Assembly: GCF_005239225.2 (NCBI RefSeq)
Contig: NC_133293.1
Coordinates: forward strand, 17,328,333-17,392,332
Direction of reading: 5' to 3'
Length of the DNA: 64,000 nt
Source: Populus alba
Taxonomy: Eukaryota > Streptophyta > Magnoliopsida > Malpighiales > Salicaceae
Shown here: piece by piece, positions 1 to 11,568 of the stretch
Position numbering within the stretch: position 1 is the first letter of the stretch
How the letters are laid out: each line of letters begins with the position of its first letter
Notes under the pieces: generated by a model
What the model saw: only the letters and a program-made list of their open reading frames with translations
Told to the model about the DNA's origin: nothing
Database searches by the model: none
Program-made: the position numbers and the translations under genes

Positions 1-53
1 GTCGTGGTGCGCGCAAGCTGACCCAGACATCCACGTAAATAAAAAAAAAAAAG
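1..53 (+). mobile_element. 3' end of a tRNA-derived SINE, cut by the window edge
   Basis: The first bases (gtcgtggtgcgcgcaagctg, then a poly-A run) match the 3' part of the full SINE on the minus strand at 53705-53901, which reads gtcgtggtgcgcgtaagctg and also ends in poly-A. Only the tail is inside the window, so the pol III promoter boxes are not visible. The orientation is plus. The match to the second copy is seen directly; the SINE class is inferred from that copy. Confidence 0.75.
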
Positions 54-1560
54 ATTAAAAAGCAAAACTAAAGACCTTGTTTTCAAGCGGGTGCATTAAA
101 TTTTTTTTATTTTGTTTGAATTTAATAAGGCCAGTGAAGTTGGGAATCTTTCCGTCCACAAGGGCATGTTTTTAGAATCGATTTTCATTACAGATAATTT
201 TTTATTTTTTAAATTAGCATAAATATCTGAACTAGTTTACAGATATCATAATTTATTCAATAAATTTTAAAATTAATAATTATATAAATTTTTAATAACT
301 TTAAAATTTACAAGCTCAAACTAGCATTACTAATATTTTAACCTATCTTTTCATGCTAATGTTTGCCTTTTTCTTAAAGTCATTTGCTAGTGCTCTTAAC
401 ATTCCAGTCTTTAGCAAAGGTCTCTTCCATGAGAAAAATCAATGACATCACATCGTTAATGCTTGTAATTCTACATTCTTGTCAATTCTAAAACTTTGCC
501 AATGCTTTTATCACATAACTAAATTCAACACCTTATCTTTAAATAATTTTAAACAAATTACTATATAGTTTATCTTTTATTTCTTGGTTACAAATAGAAA
601 TATATAGTCAATAGTCAATAATCAAATAAAAAAAATATCATAAAAACAGATATGATATGAAAACTTCATGGAATGAGAGAGATTAAGACCTTGTTTATTT
701 TTTTGTTTTAAAAGTTTTTTTAAAAAAATTTAAAAATTTATTAGTTTTTTTTGTTTCAAATTAATATTTGTTAGTGTTTTTATATCATTTTAATATGTTA
801 ATATTAAAAATAAATTTTAAAAAATAAATCAATAATATTATTTTAATATATTTTTAAGTAAAAAATTCTGATCTACTTTAATTAATTAAAACCCAATCAA
901 AGGTCAAAAAAGCTGGCTTGACTAATTTGTCTTCGCCGCTTACCTGTCCTTGGCGGGTCCAGGAAAACACACGAGGACCGATTCTCCATAATCCTTTATC
1001 CAATCATTTCACGCCACGTAATCTGTTAACATGCTGTTGCAAGATTATATTTTAGCCCCTACAAATTCAGGAGTATTTCACTTCGGCTTCTATAATATTA
1101 ATGCTTTCAGTATCGATCTTGAAGCCTCAAAAAACTACAGTATGCTCCCTGATCTATCTACAATATGCTCCTCTATCTTTTATTCTTCTATTAAATTGAC
1201 AGTTTTTTATTTTTATTTGAAGGAAAAAATTTATGATACAGTGAGCTTTTGTATCATTAACCGATTAGTGTTTTTTGAAGCTAGTTGAAATGACAATTTC
1301 GCCCAATCCAGATTTTTTTAATGTTCAAGTATTGGATTGCTTCTGAATTACATGTGGTTTATATTGATAATAGTAAGACAATACAGATCAAAAGGTAATA
1401 TATCTAAATACATAAGGACTGAGACGTAGTTTACCATATATTTCCTTCTCTTGACTTGAAATCACCAAACCACCCTCAAAAAGTAATCAGAAGGACACAA
1501 ATACCCTTACAAACCCGCCAAACATAAAAGCACAGAGTCAGGATCTAATCCATATCCGTC
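54..1560. other. AT-rich intergenic DNA
   Basis: No gene is supported. The short frame at 1031-1288 has no recognisable family or domain. An AT-rich dispersed repeat sits at about 684-880. The last few hundred bases are the likely promoter of the WUN1-like gene. Confidence 0.6.
684..880. repeat. AT-rich dispersed repeat (MITE-like)
   Basis: The core reads roughly: attattttaatatgttaata, a run of aaataaattttaaaaaataa, then attattttaatatattttta. The same order of motifs recurs at more than ten places in the window (for example 2715-2830, 3785-4110, 8160-8350, 52500-52715, 54160-54290). I know similar repeats from poplar intergenic DNA. Terminal inverted repeats and target duplications could not be fixed by eye. 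Confidence 0.5.
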
Positions 1561-1562
1561 TC

Positions 1563-1572
1563 TATATATAAA
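1563..1572 (+). promoter_or_regulatory. TATA box of the WUN1-like gene
   Basis: TATATAAA occurs about 125 bp upstream of the proposed CTG start and is followed by a C/T-rich leader typical of plant 5' UTRs. No ATG occurs in any frame between this box and the CTG. Confidence 0.55.
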
Positions 1573-1692
1573 GCCGCGTGGCCTCCCTGACAAACTCAAT
1601 CGGTTATCTTTTCTCTCTGGTAGCTGTTTCTTCTAAGCAAAACTACCCGCGCCCTTCTTCTTTATCAGCTGCATTCAGCGCTTTCCCAAGAA

Positions 1693-2238
1693 CTGGCTAA
1701 CTCACAAGAAGTTCTGGCAGAAATCACTGCACCAAAGCTACCAACATCGACAAAAAAGAACCAAGACGTGGTTCTTGCTTTCTATGAAGCCCTGAAGTCA
1801 CGTGACGTGGACACGGTACACAAGATCCTAGCCCACGATCTTGAGTGGTGGTTCCATGGCCCGCCGTCTCACCAGTTTATGATGCGCCTTCTTACTGGTG
1901 AACAAAAAGACAACGACGTGCCGTTTGAGTTCTCCCCTGTCTCCATCACCTCTTTTGGAAACCTTGTGGTTGTTGAAGGGTGTAATACAAGTCGTTCCAT
2001 TTCCTGGGTGCACGCTTGGACTGTTACGGATGGGATAATTACCCAGGTTAGAGAGTACTTCAATACTTCTCTTACTGTTACTCGTCTTGGAAATCAATCA
2101 CAACCGTCTGATTTTAAGTCAAAGTCAAATTCATCATCAACGGCCGAGATATCTCTGTTGCATTGCCCATCCATCTGGGAGAGCACCCTATCCAATCGGG
2201 ACGGCAAGTCCGTGCCGGGTTTGGTTCTGGCTATTTGA
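1693..2238 (+). CDS. WUN1/SAG20-like wound-induced protein with apparent CTG start
   Basis: The protein belongs to the plant wound-induced WUN1 group (SnoaL/NTF2-like fold). Its biochemical role is unknown; relatives are induced by wounding and senescence. The frame gives 181 aa without introns. Family signatures visible are the FYEALKSRD start of the NTF2-like fold, DLEWWFHGPPSHQ, SRSISWVHAWTVTDG and VREYFNTSLTVTR, followed by a low-complexity serine linker and the C-terminal HCPSIWESTLSNR plus KSVPGLVLAI. The frame is open from 1624, but no in-frame ATG precedes the conserved region; the first one (1879) is inside the fold. A CTG GCT AAC at 1693 sits where a Met-Ala-Asn start would be expected and has G at -3 and G at +4, a favourable context. 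Either translation starts at a non-AUG codon or this is a start-loss allele. The rest of the frame shows no decay. Confidence 0.8.
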   Translation: MANSQEVLAEITAPKLPTSTKKNQDVVLAFYEALKSRDVDTVHKILAHDLEWWFHGPPSHQFMMRLLTGEQKDNDVPFEFSPVSITSFGNLVVVEGCNTSRSISWVHAWTVTDGIITQVREYFNTSLTVTRLGNQSQPSDFKSKSNSSSTAEISLLHCPSIWESTLSNRDGKSVPGLVLAI

Positions 2239-3087
2239 GCGGACTTTGTTCAGGTGCATCCGGGAGTATTGTAATATACATGTAGTTTGGAATAAATAGG
2301 GTGCACACGTGTGTGTTTTGTGTGTCAAGAGAGATGTGAGTCTCTTAGGTCTTGTTTGGTGTGGTTTTTTATTTTTTGTGATTGGTTTGGTTTTGATTGT
2401 TGAAGTTGTGTGTGTGAAAATAGTAGGAGTGTCCTAGATGGGGAGACCTGTTTGGTTAACACTACACTTCCCTGTAATTTGGTATTTTAATTGTGCAATA
2501 AAGAAGTGGTACTGCGATTTTCTTATTTTAATCTTTATTCTTGTTCTAATTTTAATTTGGTTGATTATAGCTTTTTCTCGTTTTGTTTGTGACTTGGTCA
2601 AAATTGCGGCATAGTGTTAAAAATTGTGCTATTGCTAGTTTTTGTCCTTTTAGCCTTTTCAATTGAATTTTTTTTTATTCTCTAGGCATGCTGTGGTTGC
2701 GTTTGCACGGATTTTTAGTAAAATTTAATTTTTTAATTTTAAATTAATTTTTTTTTTTGAATTATTTTGATTTATTAATATAAAAATAAATTTTAAATGT
2801 TATTTTAATATATTTACAGACACAAAACACATAAAAAAAGCAGAAGCCTTGGAGGAGAGGATGAAGAAGATTTTGATGAAGTTGGAGAAGCCAGGGCAGG
2901 AGTGTTTGTTTTGGACGATGTTTGCTGGTACTATGTTGAATTTAAGATTTGGTCAGCATCGTTTGGAGGGGCAGCGGGTCTCCAAAGTCCAAACAACCCG
3001 TAAAATGCAATTGAACTCGTCATCCATCAGTGCGCCTTTATCGTTTATCACAAGCAAAATTTCTGTCTTAGTTCTCGGCAAAAATTG
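2239..3087. other. 3' UTR and intergenic DNA
   Basis: The first 250 bases are GT-rich and probably hold the 3' UTR and polyadenylation region of the WUN1-like gene. An AT-rich dispersed repeat follows at about 2715-2830. A short open frame at 2849-3088 has no recognisable family and ends at the hairpin, so I do not call it a gene. Confidence 0.5.
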
Positions 3088-3126
3088 ATGCTTTCCCATC
3101 ATTACAGGGTAATGATGGGAAAGCAT
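3088..3126. repeat. Perfect 18-bp inverted repeat with 3-nt loop
   Basis: The left arm 3088-3105 (atgctttcccatcattac) is exactly complementary to the right arm 3109-3126, separated by AGG. A TA/AT microsatellite follows at once. The stem is perfect, unlike the degenerate surroundings. It is too short for a typical plant miRNA precursor. Confidence 0.85.
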
Positions 3127-3131
3127 GAAAC

Positions 3132-3154
3132 TATATATATATATATATATATAT
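3132..3154. repeat. (TA)n microsatellite
   Basis: An uninterrupted TA run of about 23 bases lies directly beside the hairpin. Confidence 0.9.
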
Positions 3155-5948
3155 GTTAAGTAAAAGGGATGTGTAAACTTATACATACCTTGGTTAATCA
3201 AACGACTTTTAAACTTGATAAACTGAAAAAATAATAATAAACCTCCTCTTGATAAGCTAATTTTACTAGTTGAAACTTTACTCCGCATGGTTCGGAGGTG
3301 TTTTGCGCGCTTACACACACATGCATTTGTGTGTGTGTGTTTGTGAGAATTGGAATGGAAACAGCACATTTCTTGTCATTTTATAATTATTAAATCAAAC
3401 GACTTATTTTGCCGGGAGCACGGTCGGACATGATCTGTAACAGCTAATACTTTCAAACTACACGGAGAGAGTAGGCCCGTTGTATCATAAACGTGCACAC
3501 CCATATCAAGCATTTTGGACTGCATTATCAAATTATTTTTATTTTTATTTTTTGAATTCATAAACAGATCAATCCTGATCACATGAAAGTAGCGGACAGA
3601 ACAAGAACTGGGTCCATATATTCTGTAAGGGATCTGTTTGAGAATATAATCACAGTAGTTTTTCACTTTGCCATTAACTTACTTTCCCTCGGCCAGGCTT
3701 CAATTTTTTCCTTTCTTTTAGTAATGGTGGGGCATACAAAAGGAATTGACCGCAGTTTGTTTCGGGCTTTCTGCGGTCCAGAAATGTTTTTTTAATTTTT
3801 AAATGTTTTAATTTATTATTATAAAAAATAAATTTTAAAAAATAAAAAATATATTATTTTAATATCAATTTAATTAAAAATATTTTAAAAAATAATTGAT
3901 ACTATAATAAGAAAAAGAGCCTTTCTATCTTCACGCTTTTGAGATTTTTAAACTCTTGTTTAGCTTTAATTTGTTTTTCTCGTGTTTTTTTTAATTATTT
4001 TAATATATTTATATTAGAAATAATTTTTTAAAAAATAAAAAAATTATTAATTTTATTTATTTTTAAATAAAAAATATATTTTTAAAAAAAACATCTAACA
4101 CACTAAAAAAAACAACCTGAATCTGTCATTTCCTTAATCTGGTTACGAGAAAGAAAACTTGGTCTTGCTCAATAATGTACTAGGATAATCAGCACCGCTA
4201 GTTCTTCCATTGTTTTTCAAAGCTTGTTATACGAGGAATTTATCATGTTTGATAAATCCAAAGACAGGGAATCCAATACTGGTTTTTAACGAGATCTTGC
4301 AACCCCTTTACCATTAGACGCCTTTATGCGGTAATTAGAAGCTTAATAGGCCTGAGACTAGGCAACAGGATTGTCCTTCCCAGATCCTTAAATTATCATC
4401 ACATCTCTCCTGAAGCTTGAACTTTATATCTCATAATTATAAATAACAAATCTTAATTACTGGGACGTAAAAACTGCAAAATCATAATTGAAGGCAAGTA
4501 GCATTTTCTTTGAAATTATGAGAAAATACTGTAGTTGTGCATTATGTGATAAATTAACCCCACTAAATTAAGCACCCTGTATATAATTAACATAAGCGCC
4601 TCAATAATTATGATTTTTTGGATTAGTTTTCACGCATAGAACTAGATGATTTGAAGTTGATTATTAGATAAATAATTCAATATTATTTTAATATATATTT
4701 AAATAAAAAAATATATTTAAAAACAATTTTTATTATACATTCAAACATGTTCTAAATACTTTTTAAAATCAAATTCTAACAAATAAAATGAAGTACTACA
4801 ATTCATTCGTATTGTAATATTTTTTAATTATTTAGATGTATCAATATAAAAAGTAAATTTTAAAAAATAAAATAACTATTATTTTAATATATTTTTAAAT
4901 AAAAAAATTTAAAAAACAACTTGAATCATTCTCCCGACAACAGTACCTTAACAACTACTCGATGAATAAGAAACACGCAAGATATTCGCTATTTACTTGG
5001 AAGGAAGTAATAAGCAATTTTTTAAAAAAGAAAAAAGAAATAGTCAATAATACGCAATTCATATAAAAGTGTTTGTTTTAAATGTAAACATCGGATGCCC
5101 TGTACGACGCTTTTGTTGTGCATTATATATGGTGACATGTGATGGTGTGCCAGAACTCACATCCTGCCTTTATTTTTGTCGCATAGTTTATCAAGGCTCA
5201 TGAATGTGGACACAATGATCAAGTGAAACGCAGATTAAGCAGATCAGAACGTGATTTTTTCTCCCTTAACTTAATAATTAACTACAAGTTGTGACGACAT
5301 AATCGTAGACAATACACATAATGTTTCTGATGGCATAAAGTCCAATACTCGAACTCCACACGTATCTGGTAGCGTGTATGAGCCGAAAATCTCGTCAAAG
5401 AAAACACTTGTTTGTTTGTTGGCGGACGAGGAAAATTAATCCGTTTCGATTTGTTTACGCGGTAGAGTAATCTGGTTTGATTATTCTAACGCTTGATTAA
5501 ATTCAAATTCACTCAAGGAACAGTGTCTCAGTGACTTCGATAAGGATAGCTTTTTAATTTTAATTTGCAAAGGTGTAGTATATTGGTCTGGGAGCCCATG
5601 TACACGTAATGATACGAAGACAGCATTATCATATTTTTAAATACATGTAAATAGTTTTTTTTTTAATTTTTTGTTTTAATATTAACATATTAAACAATAA
5701 AAAATAAAATAATTTTTTTAAAATCACACGGAAAGCCATGTTTACAAACAAGGCAAAAATATGTAAAAGCTATTGCTATTGTTTTTGTGCAAGTAGTCGC
5801 CTAGCTTCTTGTCCATCAAAATTCAAGCTCATGGGAATTAGGTTTCCTGAAATTCGGAGAATTCTTCCATAGATGCTTTTTTTTCCCCTAAAAAAAAGAT
5901 AATTATTTAGTAGACAAAAGACCAGGTTTAAAAAAAAAAAAGAAGAGG
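3155..5948. other. Repeat-rich intergenic DNA
   Basis: No gene is supported. Copies of the AT-rich dispersed repeat lie at about 3785-3905, 3975-4110, 4660-4760 and 4820-4920. A short (GT)n run lies near 3327-3340. Open frames here are short, low in complexity, and match no family I know. Confidence 0.6.
3785..4110. repeat. Two AT-rich MITE-like repeats in tandem
   Basis: Both halves contain the family's core: a run of aaataaattttaaaaaataa type followed by an ttattttaatat motif and an aaataaaaaatat motif. The order matches the copies at 684 and 52500. Confidence 0.45.
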
Positions 5949-6134
5949 CAGGGGCGTTATTAATTAGGCGGGCTGGCAGTGGCAGGGGCCATGCAAGGAG
6001 ATTATTTTTTCAGCCCTTCTCTTTCAATAAATTAGATTTTTAGCCTTAAAAATATAAAATTTTAAATTTTAGCTCCTCTGAATTGTTTTCTCTAATTTTG
6101 CCGTCCCAAACTAAAAATTCTTGCTCCGCCCCTG
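5949..6134. mobile_element. hAT-like MITE fragment
   Basis: The segment starts CAGGGGCG and ends CGCCCCTG, giving 8-bp inverted termini around about 170 bp of non-coding DNA that includes ggcaggggccatgcaaggag. This kind of terminus is common in small plant hAT-type elements. No clear 8-bp target duplication is visible, so the edges may be eroded. A related segment in the opposite orientation is at 29405-29580. Confidence 0.4.
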
Positions 6135-6285
6135 CGCATATATGCTTTACTGTTAAGGGTATAACTTGCTTTCTTTTATTCTTTTGTGATTTTAGCAAGT
6201 AATGGTTCCAAAGAACCAAAATATACTTACAGAAGGTATATCCCTGTAACCATCTTTTGATCTATGAGAGTGGATATTGGAGATC

Positions 6286-6312
6286 AGAGAGAGAGAGAGA
6301 GAGAGAGAGAGA
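6286..6312. repeat. (GA)n microsatellite
   Basis: An uninterrupted AG run of 27 bases. Confidence 0.9.
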
Positions 6313-7763
6313 CTTGTAATTTGATTTGGTCTCAGTTTGGGATTAATTGCTGAAGGATGTCATACGGGTTAATTATACATGCACGAAAGCAAGAGAAGGT
6401 GGGGAATGTTGGCCAACATGAGCAGTGTTCGATGAATAATTTAGTGTCTGATTCCACTTGTACCCATATTCTTGACGTTTTCCACTTGCTTTTTGCGACA
6501 GTGCTTCTCTAGCTCCCTGTTCAAGCATATCCGACGCCGAAGATGCCATGGTTTCTTATCCTTGCATGATCAGCTAGTGTAAATAACGCGTTATTTCCCC
6601 CCATTTTGATTCAATATCACGATAAGAAGACCAACATGATGGAATATTGATTTTTTATAGCAATAGAATCGGTTGATAGCTGACCGAACCAAGCAAGAGT
6701 CGATGCATACGATAACACCCTTTTCTCTCTTTTCGAAAAAAGAAAAAGGAGGAGGAACAGACCAGGCAGAAACTAGTCTTTTGCTTCGAGATGTTGGTGG
6801 TGCCCTCTTGCTTTAGTGCTTTATGCTAGAATCCATCCACTTTAATTTTTCTGAAAACAACGTCGGAATTTATCCTTTTCGGAGGCTAGGTGGTGTTGAT
6901 AATTTGAAGCGCCTATTGAGAATTGGAACTTAATCAACTGTTTCCTTTCATTTCTCGTTGAATTCACGTCGAAAGCTACACGTATGATGTAATTGATTGA
7001 AGAACACAGTCGATTTACTGAGCGGATAGACTTGGCGATTTCAGTGGTAGTGGTGGGAGAATGATGTTTTGTTGTCTTCCTTCCATGTATTTTCTCACCG
7101 AGTTCCTGTCATTTTCAGTGCCTTCCTTTTTCTTTTCTTTTTTCCCGGGTATAAAACCTTTATTTAACTCATGACAGATCTATAGTTTTCTGTTTTCTTC
7201 CACGTATCCTGCGCACAGGTAGCGGAGAAAATTTAGTTATTAGTTCAATTTCACACGTAACATAAATGGACTATCCAATTATCAATTGGTTTTTTCCTGA
7301 AAAGGTGGCATATATAATAATGACCGGTGAGTACTTAAATGACGAGCCTGGTTGAAGATTAAAACATTGGTGGAGGATATTGATGGGAAGAAATGTCACT
7401 CTGAATTGTTATTTGCAATGACTATCTTTAGTCTTAGTTTAATGCATCAAATTGAAAATTAGTTTTGAATTTCGTTTGGTTTTTCGAAAATCATTTCTTG
7501 TTTTTTTTCTATGCTTTGAAATTAAAGTTGTTTTTTTTCCACTAATTGTTTGGTTGTTCCACCTTTTGAATTATTTTGATTGAAGCTTTATTTTATATTG
7601 ATTGAGTTTTTTGATATTGTAATAATAGTTGTTTTTTAAGATAATTTTTGCTTAAAAATTTATTAAAATAATATTTTTTTTTATTTTTTAATAATTTATT
7701 TTTAACATTAGTATACTGACACACAATCTAAAAACAAAAAAAAAACTAATTTGAAATTAAAAA

Positions 7764-7795
<32 letters not shown>

Positions 7796-8159
7796 AAAGC
7801 TTGAGTCTCTTTATCAATTTTTTTTTTCTCATAATTAAACCAATGATATTATATCAAAGGGAGAAAATAATACAAAATGAATAGCACAAGGATTCAATCA
7901 ATGAAATTTTTTGACTTGCTATGTCACATCATCGTTTCATTTCCATGTCATACATATCACATTGTTATTAAAATAACATTTTGTTAAAGCATTAAAGTCA
8001 AACTCACCATCACTTAAAATTTAAATTTGATAGCTAGAGTTTCAAGAGTACATAATTGTTGGAAAATAATAAATGCTAGTAGGGTCCACTGTAAGAACTT
8101 GTAAAATAGACACTCGCTAGTTACTGCATTATTAACTCTAAATTTATTGGAGGGTGTGG

Positions 8160-8350
8160 TTGTGGTATTTTTTAAAAAATATTTTTTATTTAAAAATATA
8201 TTAAAATAATATTGTTTTTATTTTTTAAAAATTATTTTTGACATCAACATAATAAAATAATTTAAAAATATTAAAAATATATTAATTGTAAAAAAATTTC
8301 AAATTTTTTTTTGAAATATTTTTAAAACATAAAAATAAAGAATCTAATGC
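8160..8350. repeat. AT-rich dispersed repeat (MITE-like)
   Basis: The segment contains the family core in inverted orientation: ttatttaaaaatatattaaaataat, then a run rich in ttaaaaattatttttgacatc. Confidence 0.45.
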
Positions 8351-9010
8351 ATGTTTGCGCTTCTAATTTTAAGATTTCAGAGTAGTCGTAATAATTTATA
8401 GGAAACTGCAGTTTGGAGTTGCTTATAAAGAGCTAGTAGCTAAACATTTTAATCTTTTAAGACAACACACGCATACACCAAGAATGTCCTGTTAAAAACA
8501 AAGAAAAAAGAAAACTCGTGAGGTAGAAAAAGTCACTACTGGGCCCGCTTCGCTTGATGGCCACAGCCCACACAGCCCTCTCCGCTCCACTTATGGGCTT
8601 GTAAAATGGAGTGTATAATGCCTATTTGCCAATCTTGCCATAGCTAGGCCTGCCTATAGACATAATGGGCTTTTAACTTCAGACATAACAGATGAACCGA
8701 TTCTGATGAAGAGAATCACGAAAGCTCATAATTAAGCAGCGGTCATGGAAGCAATGATTCGATAAGGAATTATTCAATCTCTGTGCTCCTTCTCTCACAG
8801 AAAGTGGCTGGCGTCTATGGATATTCCATTTATCTGATTTTAAAAAAGTAATGGCGATCTTTGGTTTATTAAAATTGCTGGGTTTATACACGAGTGGTGT
8901 TATCTTGCACTAAAAGTGAAATAAATCACACACCAGGATTACTAGGTTAACACCCGCACAGGTATCACACAGCGACAGTCGCGGAGGTGGAAAAGAAACG
9001 GACCGCCCGC

Positions 9011-9906
9011 TCAAGGGGTGTCATTCTCGTCAAGAATTACGAGCAACGCCACAACGAATGCATAATCAACCTCTGGATAAACTTTAACCTTGTATCTTTC
9101 CTTCCCCTTGCAGAAACTCTCAAGCGTGAAGTTATGTCTGACCTGTGAAATATTGTTACATCAATAAATCGCATTCTATCATCCAAAATCATCCATCTAC
9201 ACCCTTTTTTTAATGGAAAAGAAACGGAAAGAAAACGATGTTCTACAATGTTGAACATAAAGGTTATCCGTTGGTACCTCTGCAATGAGTCTACGGCCTT
9301 GATAAACTTTGAATGACAAAGAAGTATAAGATCCACTTATGTGAAAGTCAGGTTCTTTTTTCTTGGAGTTGGCCGTCAAGAAGACGTTGATCGCTTTTTT
9401 AATTTGGAGAGGATGGGATTGTTTTACAGTGAAAAGGACATTACTGTCATCCGTGCTTTCGCCTGCATGAGCCTTCCATTTATGCCATAGTGTAAGTACC
9501 TGGAAGAAACCAAAAGGGAAAAAAACCATATATACCTGGTTAGGTTCTTCAATAAACGCAATACCAAACACAACAAGATATACATACTGTAACAATTAAT
9601 TACTTCCTGTGTTCCTCAAAACATTAAGAAGAATATATATGTTTTTTTTTTTTTCTGGGGATTATCAATTACCTTTCCGCGGATCGTGAGGATAGGAAAA
9701 CCAGCAGGATCACGCAAAACTCTTTTCAACTGGAAGTTCCAGACACCACCATCTACCTGGAGGAGGAGGTTTCCACTGAGATCAAATACTTCAAATTGTG
9801 CATTGGATAGTTTTTTAATCTTCTTCTTGACAATCAACTCCAGGGGGTAGGGGGCGCAATAGCTTTCCCCAACCACACTAACAGGAGGAACCCCATAAAC
9901 CGTCAT
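9011..9906 (-). CDS. LURP-one-related (LOR/Tubby C-terminal-like) protein, 3 exons
   Basis: Exons are complement(9673-9906), (9278-9499) and (9011-9142), each joined in phase 0, giving 195 aa, the normal size for LURP-one-related proteins. The family adopts a Tubby-like beta barrel; Arabidopsis LURP1 acts in basal defence against oomycetes, but most members have no defined function. Visible features are an N-terminal MTVYGVPPVSVVGESYCAPYP, the core strand motif FEVFDLSGNLLLQVDG, RDPAGFPILTI, then LTLWHKWKAH, the second half SYTSLSFKVYQGRRLIAEV, and a C-terminal YKVKVYPEVDYAFVVALLVI helix typical of the family. Donors GTAATT and GTACCA and acceptors CCAG and ACAG support the joins. The gene stands alone with no operon-like neighbours. 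Confidence 0.88.
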
Positions 9907-11568
9907 TGAATTGCCTCAAAACCTACAGGAAACCAGCTAGCTAGAAGAAGACAATCAGATTTGTCGCCAGTTTTTACAGTTTAATTTGTGCCTGGGATTT
10001 TTTTTCCAAAAAACTGTTGGTGTATTGGTTTGTTTTCTATTTTATAGTTGTCAGCATCATGTTCATCGTATCTTTAACCGTTGAAGATTTCAAGTAAAAA
10101 TCTATAATAGGAAGGGTACAGGTCGATATATCATCCTTTTGGCCTGTAAATGGATTTTCCTCATTTCAAATGAGAATTATTGTTGCCAGGAGTTTCGAAA
10201 TGAACGTTGGAGAGCGTTCTGCGCCATTAATAGGTGTTTATTTTTATTCCTTTTCAGTCGGTCAGAAATTGTAACGGCTTCGTAGGACGTGGCCTGAATC
10301 CTGACGGCCTAGTCATTATGGAAAAAACTTCTAGTTTGCATGGTAGATCGTAAGTTGATTTTTTCTCGTCTTGATCTTACCAGATATTAGTCATGATAAA
10401 TTGATAATCGAAAAAACTAGAACAGGAAGCCTGCAGGGCTTTATAATTGAAATATAGAGAGCAAACTATAAAATGATCTTTCTGCTATTTGCAATATTTG
10501 CATTTTGCAACAAAGAATTCAGAGACTTGTTTTATCATCTGTGTAATAGAATCCGCAATCAGTACTCTGCATGCTGCAAGATCATGGAAAAAGCTGCAAG
10601 ATATATTAATGTGATTGATTAATAAATATCTGTTTGTGATCGAAATTGAGCTGAACCGACTTGGAATTGCGTTGTTGGACCCCCCCCCCCTCGTTTTCTT
10701 GTAGAGAGCATAAAATTAGAAGACAATTCCCGTTAATGGAGAAGAGAGATAAACTAGGGGAGATCATAGAAGAGGTTGCAAAGGTTTTATTTTTTATATA
10801 TATTTTTTATTTGGTTCAACAATTCAAAATCTTTAAATGATATTAAAAACACATCTCCACATTTATATAATGTAACTTAATAAATTAAAGAATTCAATAA
10901 ATTTTTTCAACCATTAAGCTTATCCCTTGGAATTGAAGTGATTGGAAAGTTCATACAGGAAGAAAAAAAAGCTAAGAAATATAAACTACATTTCTTCTTC
11001 TCCCTCGTACCTTATCTTAGGCCTTATTATGAAGGGGATTTAGATTTTAGGGGCTGGGAGAATCGACAAACCTTGAACACCTGCTTCTTCTCCATAGTGT
11101 TTGGAGGCTGTATCCCCTGCTTCTTCTCCCTCGATCCCCTCAAATTCCAAGCACTTCAGGACTAAATTGAAAGGTTAATCCAAAATAAAATATTCACCCC
11201 CCCTAACTACACTCTCATGTTAATTTCGTCTATCAAGTTTAATTTCGAAGATAGGATTGGTAAATAGGATTTGCCATATTTCAATGAGATCACAGTTTAA
11301 TTAGGGCAAATGGGGTTTAGGCCGTCAAACGAGAAAAGAGACAAAAACAGAAGCTCGCGGGACAAGGGTCTAAGGAATCCTCCTATGAAATCATCTTCAT
11401 TATTCATTACCATGAATGTCAGATAAGGAAGCTGTTCAAAAAGCAGATAAGAAAGGGGAAAAAAAAAAGAAATAAAGTAAGGGCCCCTGAAATAAAAGAA
11501 ACCAAAACCCAATAAAACTAAGAAGAAACCCCCCCAAAAAAAAAAACTGTTCTATCCTCTTCTCTTGT
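9907..11568. other. Intergenic region between two divergent genes
   Basis: It should hold the promoters of the LURP-one-related gene (leftward) and of the Sel1-repeat gene (rightward). A C-homopolymer is at about 10681-10690. The stretch from about 10900 to 11560 is open in several frames on both strands, but the translations look compositional and match no family. Confidence 0.5.

Larger units (their letters stand above)
6135..9010. other. Intergenic DNA without a recognisable gene
   Basis: It holds a (GA)n microsatellite at 6286-6312, a poly-A/(TA)n stretch near 7758-7795 and an AT-rich dispersed repeat at about 8160-8350. A 70-codon minus-strand frame at 8679-8891 shows no known domain. 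Confidence 0.6.

Noticed and set aside
1031..1288. 85-codon open frame (+)
   Set aside because: Compositional, AT-rich, no family resemblance, and it lies in the WUN1 upstream region.
2849..3088. 79-codon open frame (+)
   Set aside because: No domain recognised; it ends in the hairpin and overlaps an unrelated minus-strand frame.
2953..3369. 138-codon open frame (-)
   Set aside because: It runs through a (TA)n and a (GT)n microsatellite, giving repetitive Ile/Tyr and His/Thr runs; not a gene.
8679..8891. 70-codon open frame (-)
   Set aside because: No recognisable family and no splice partner.
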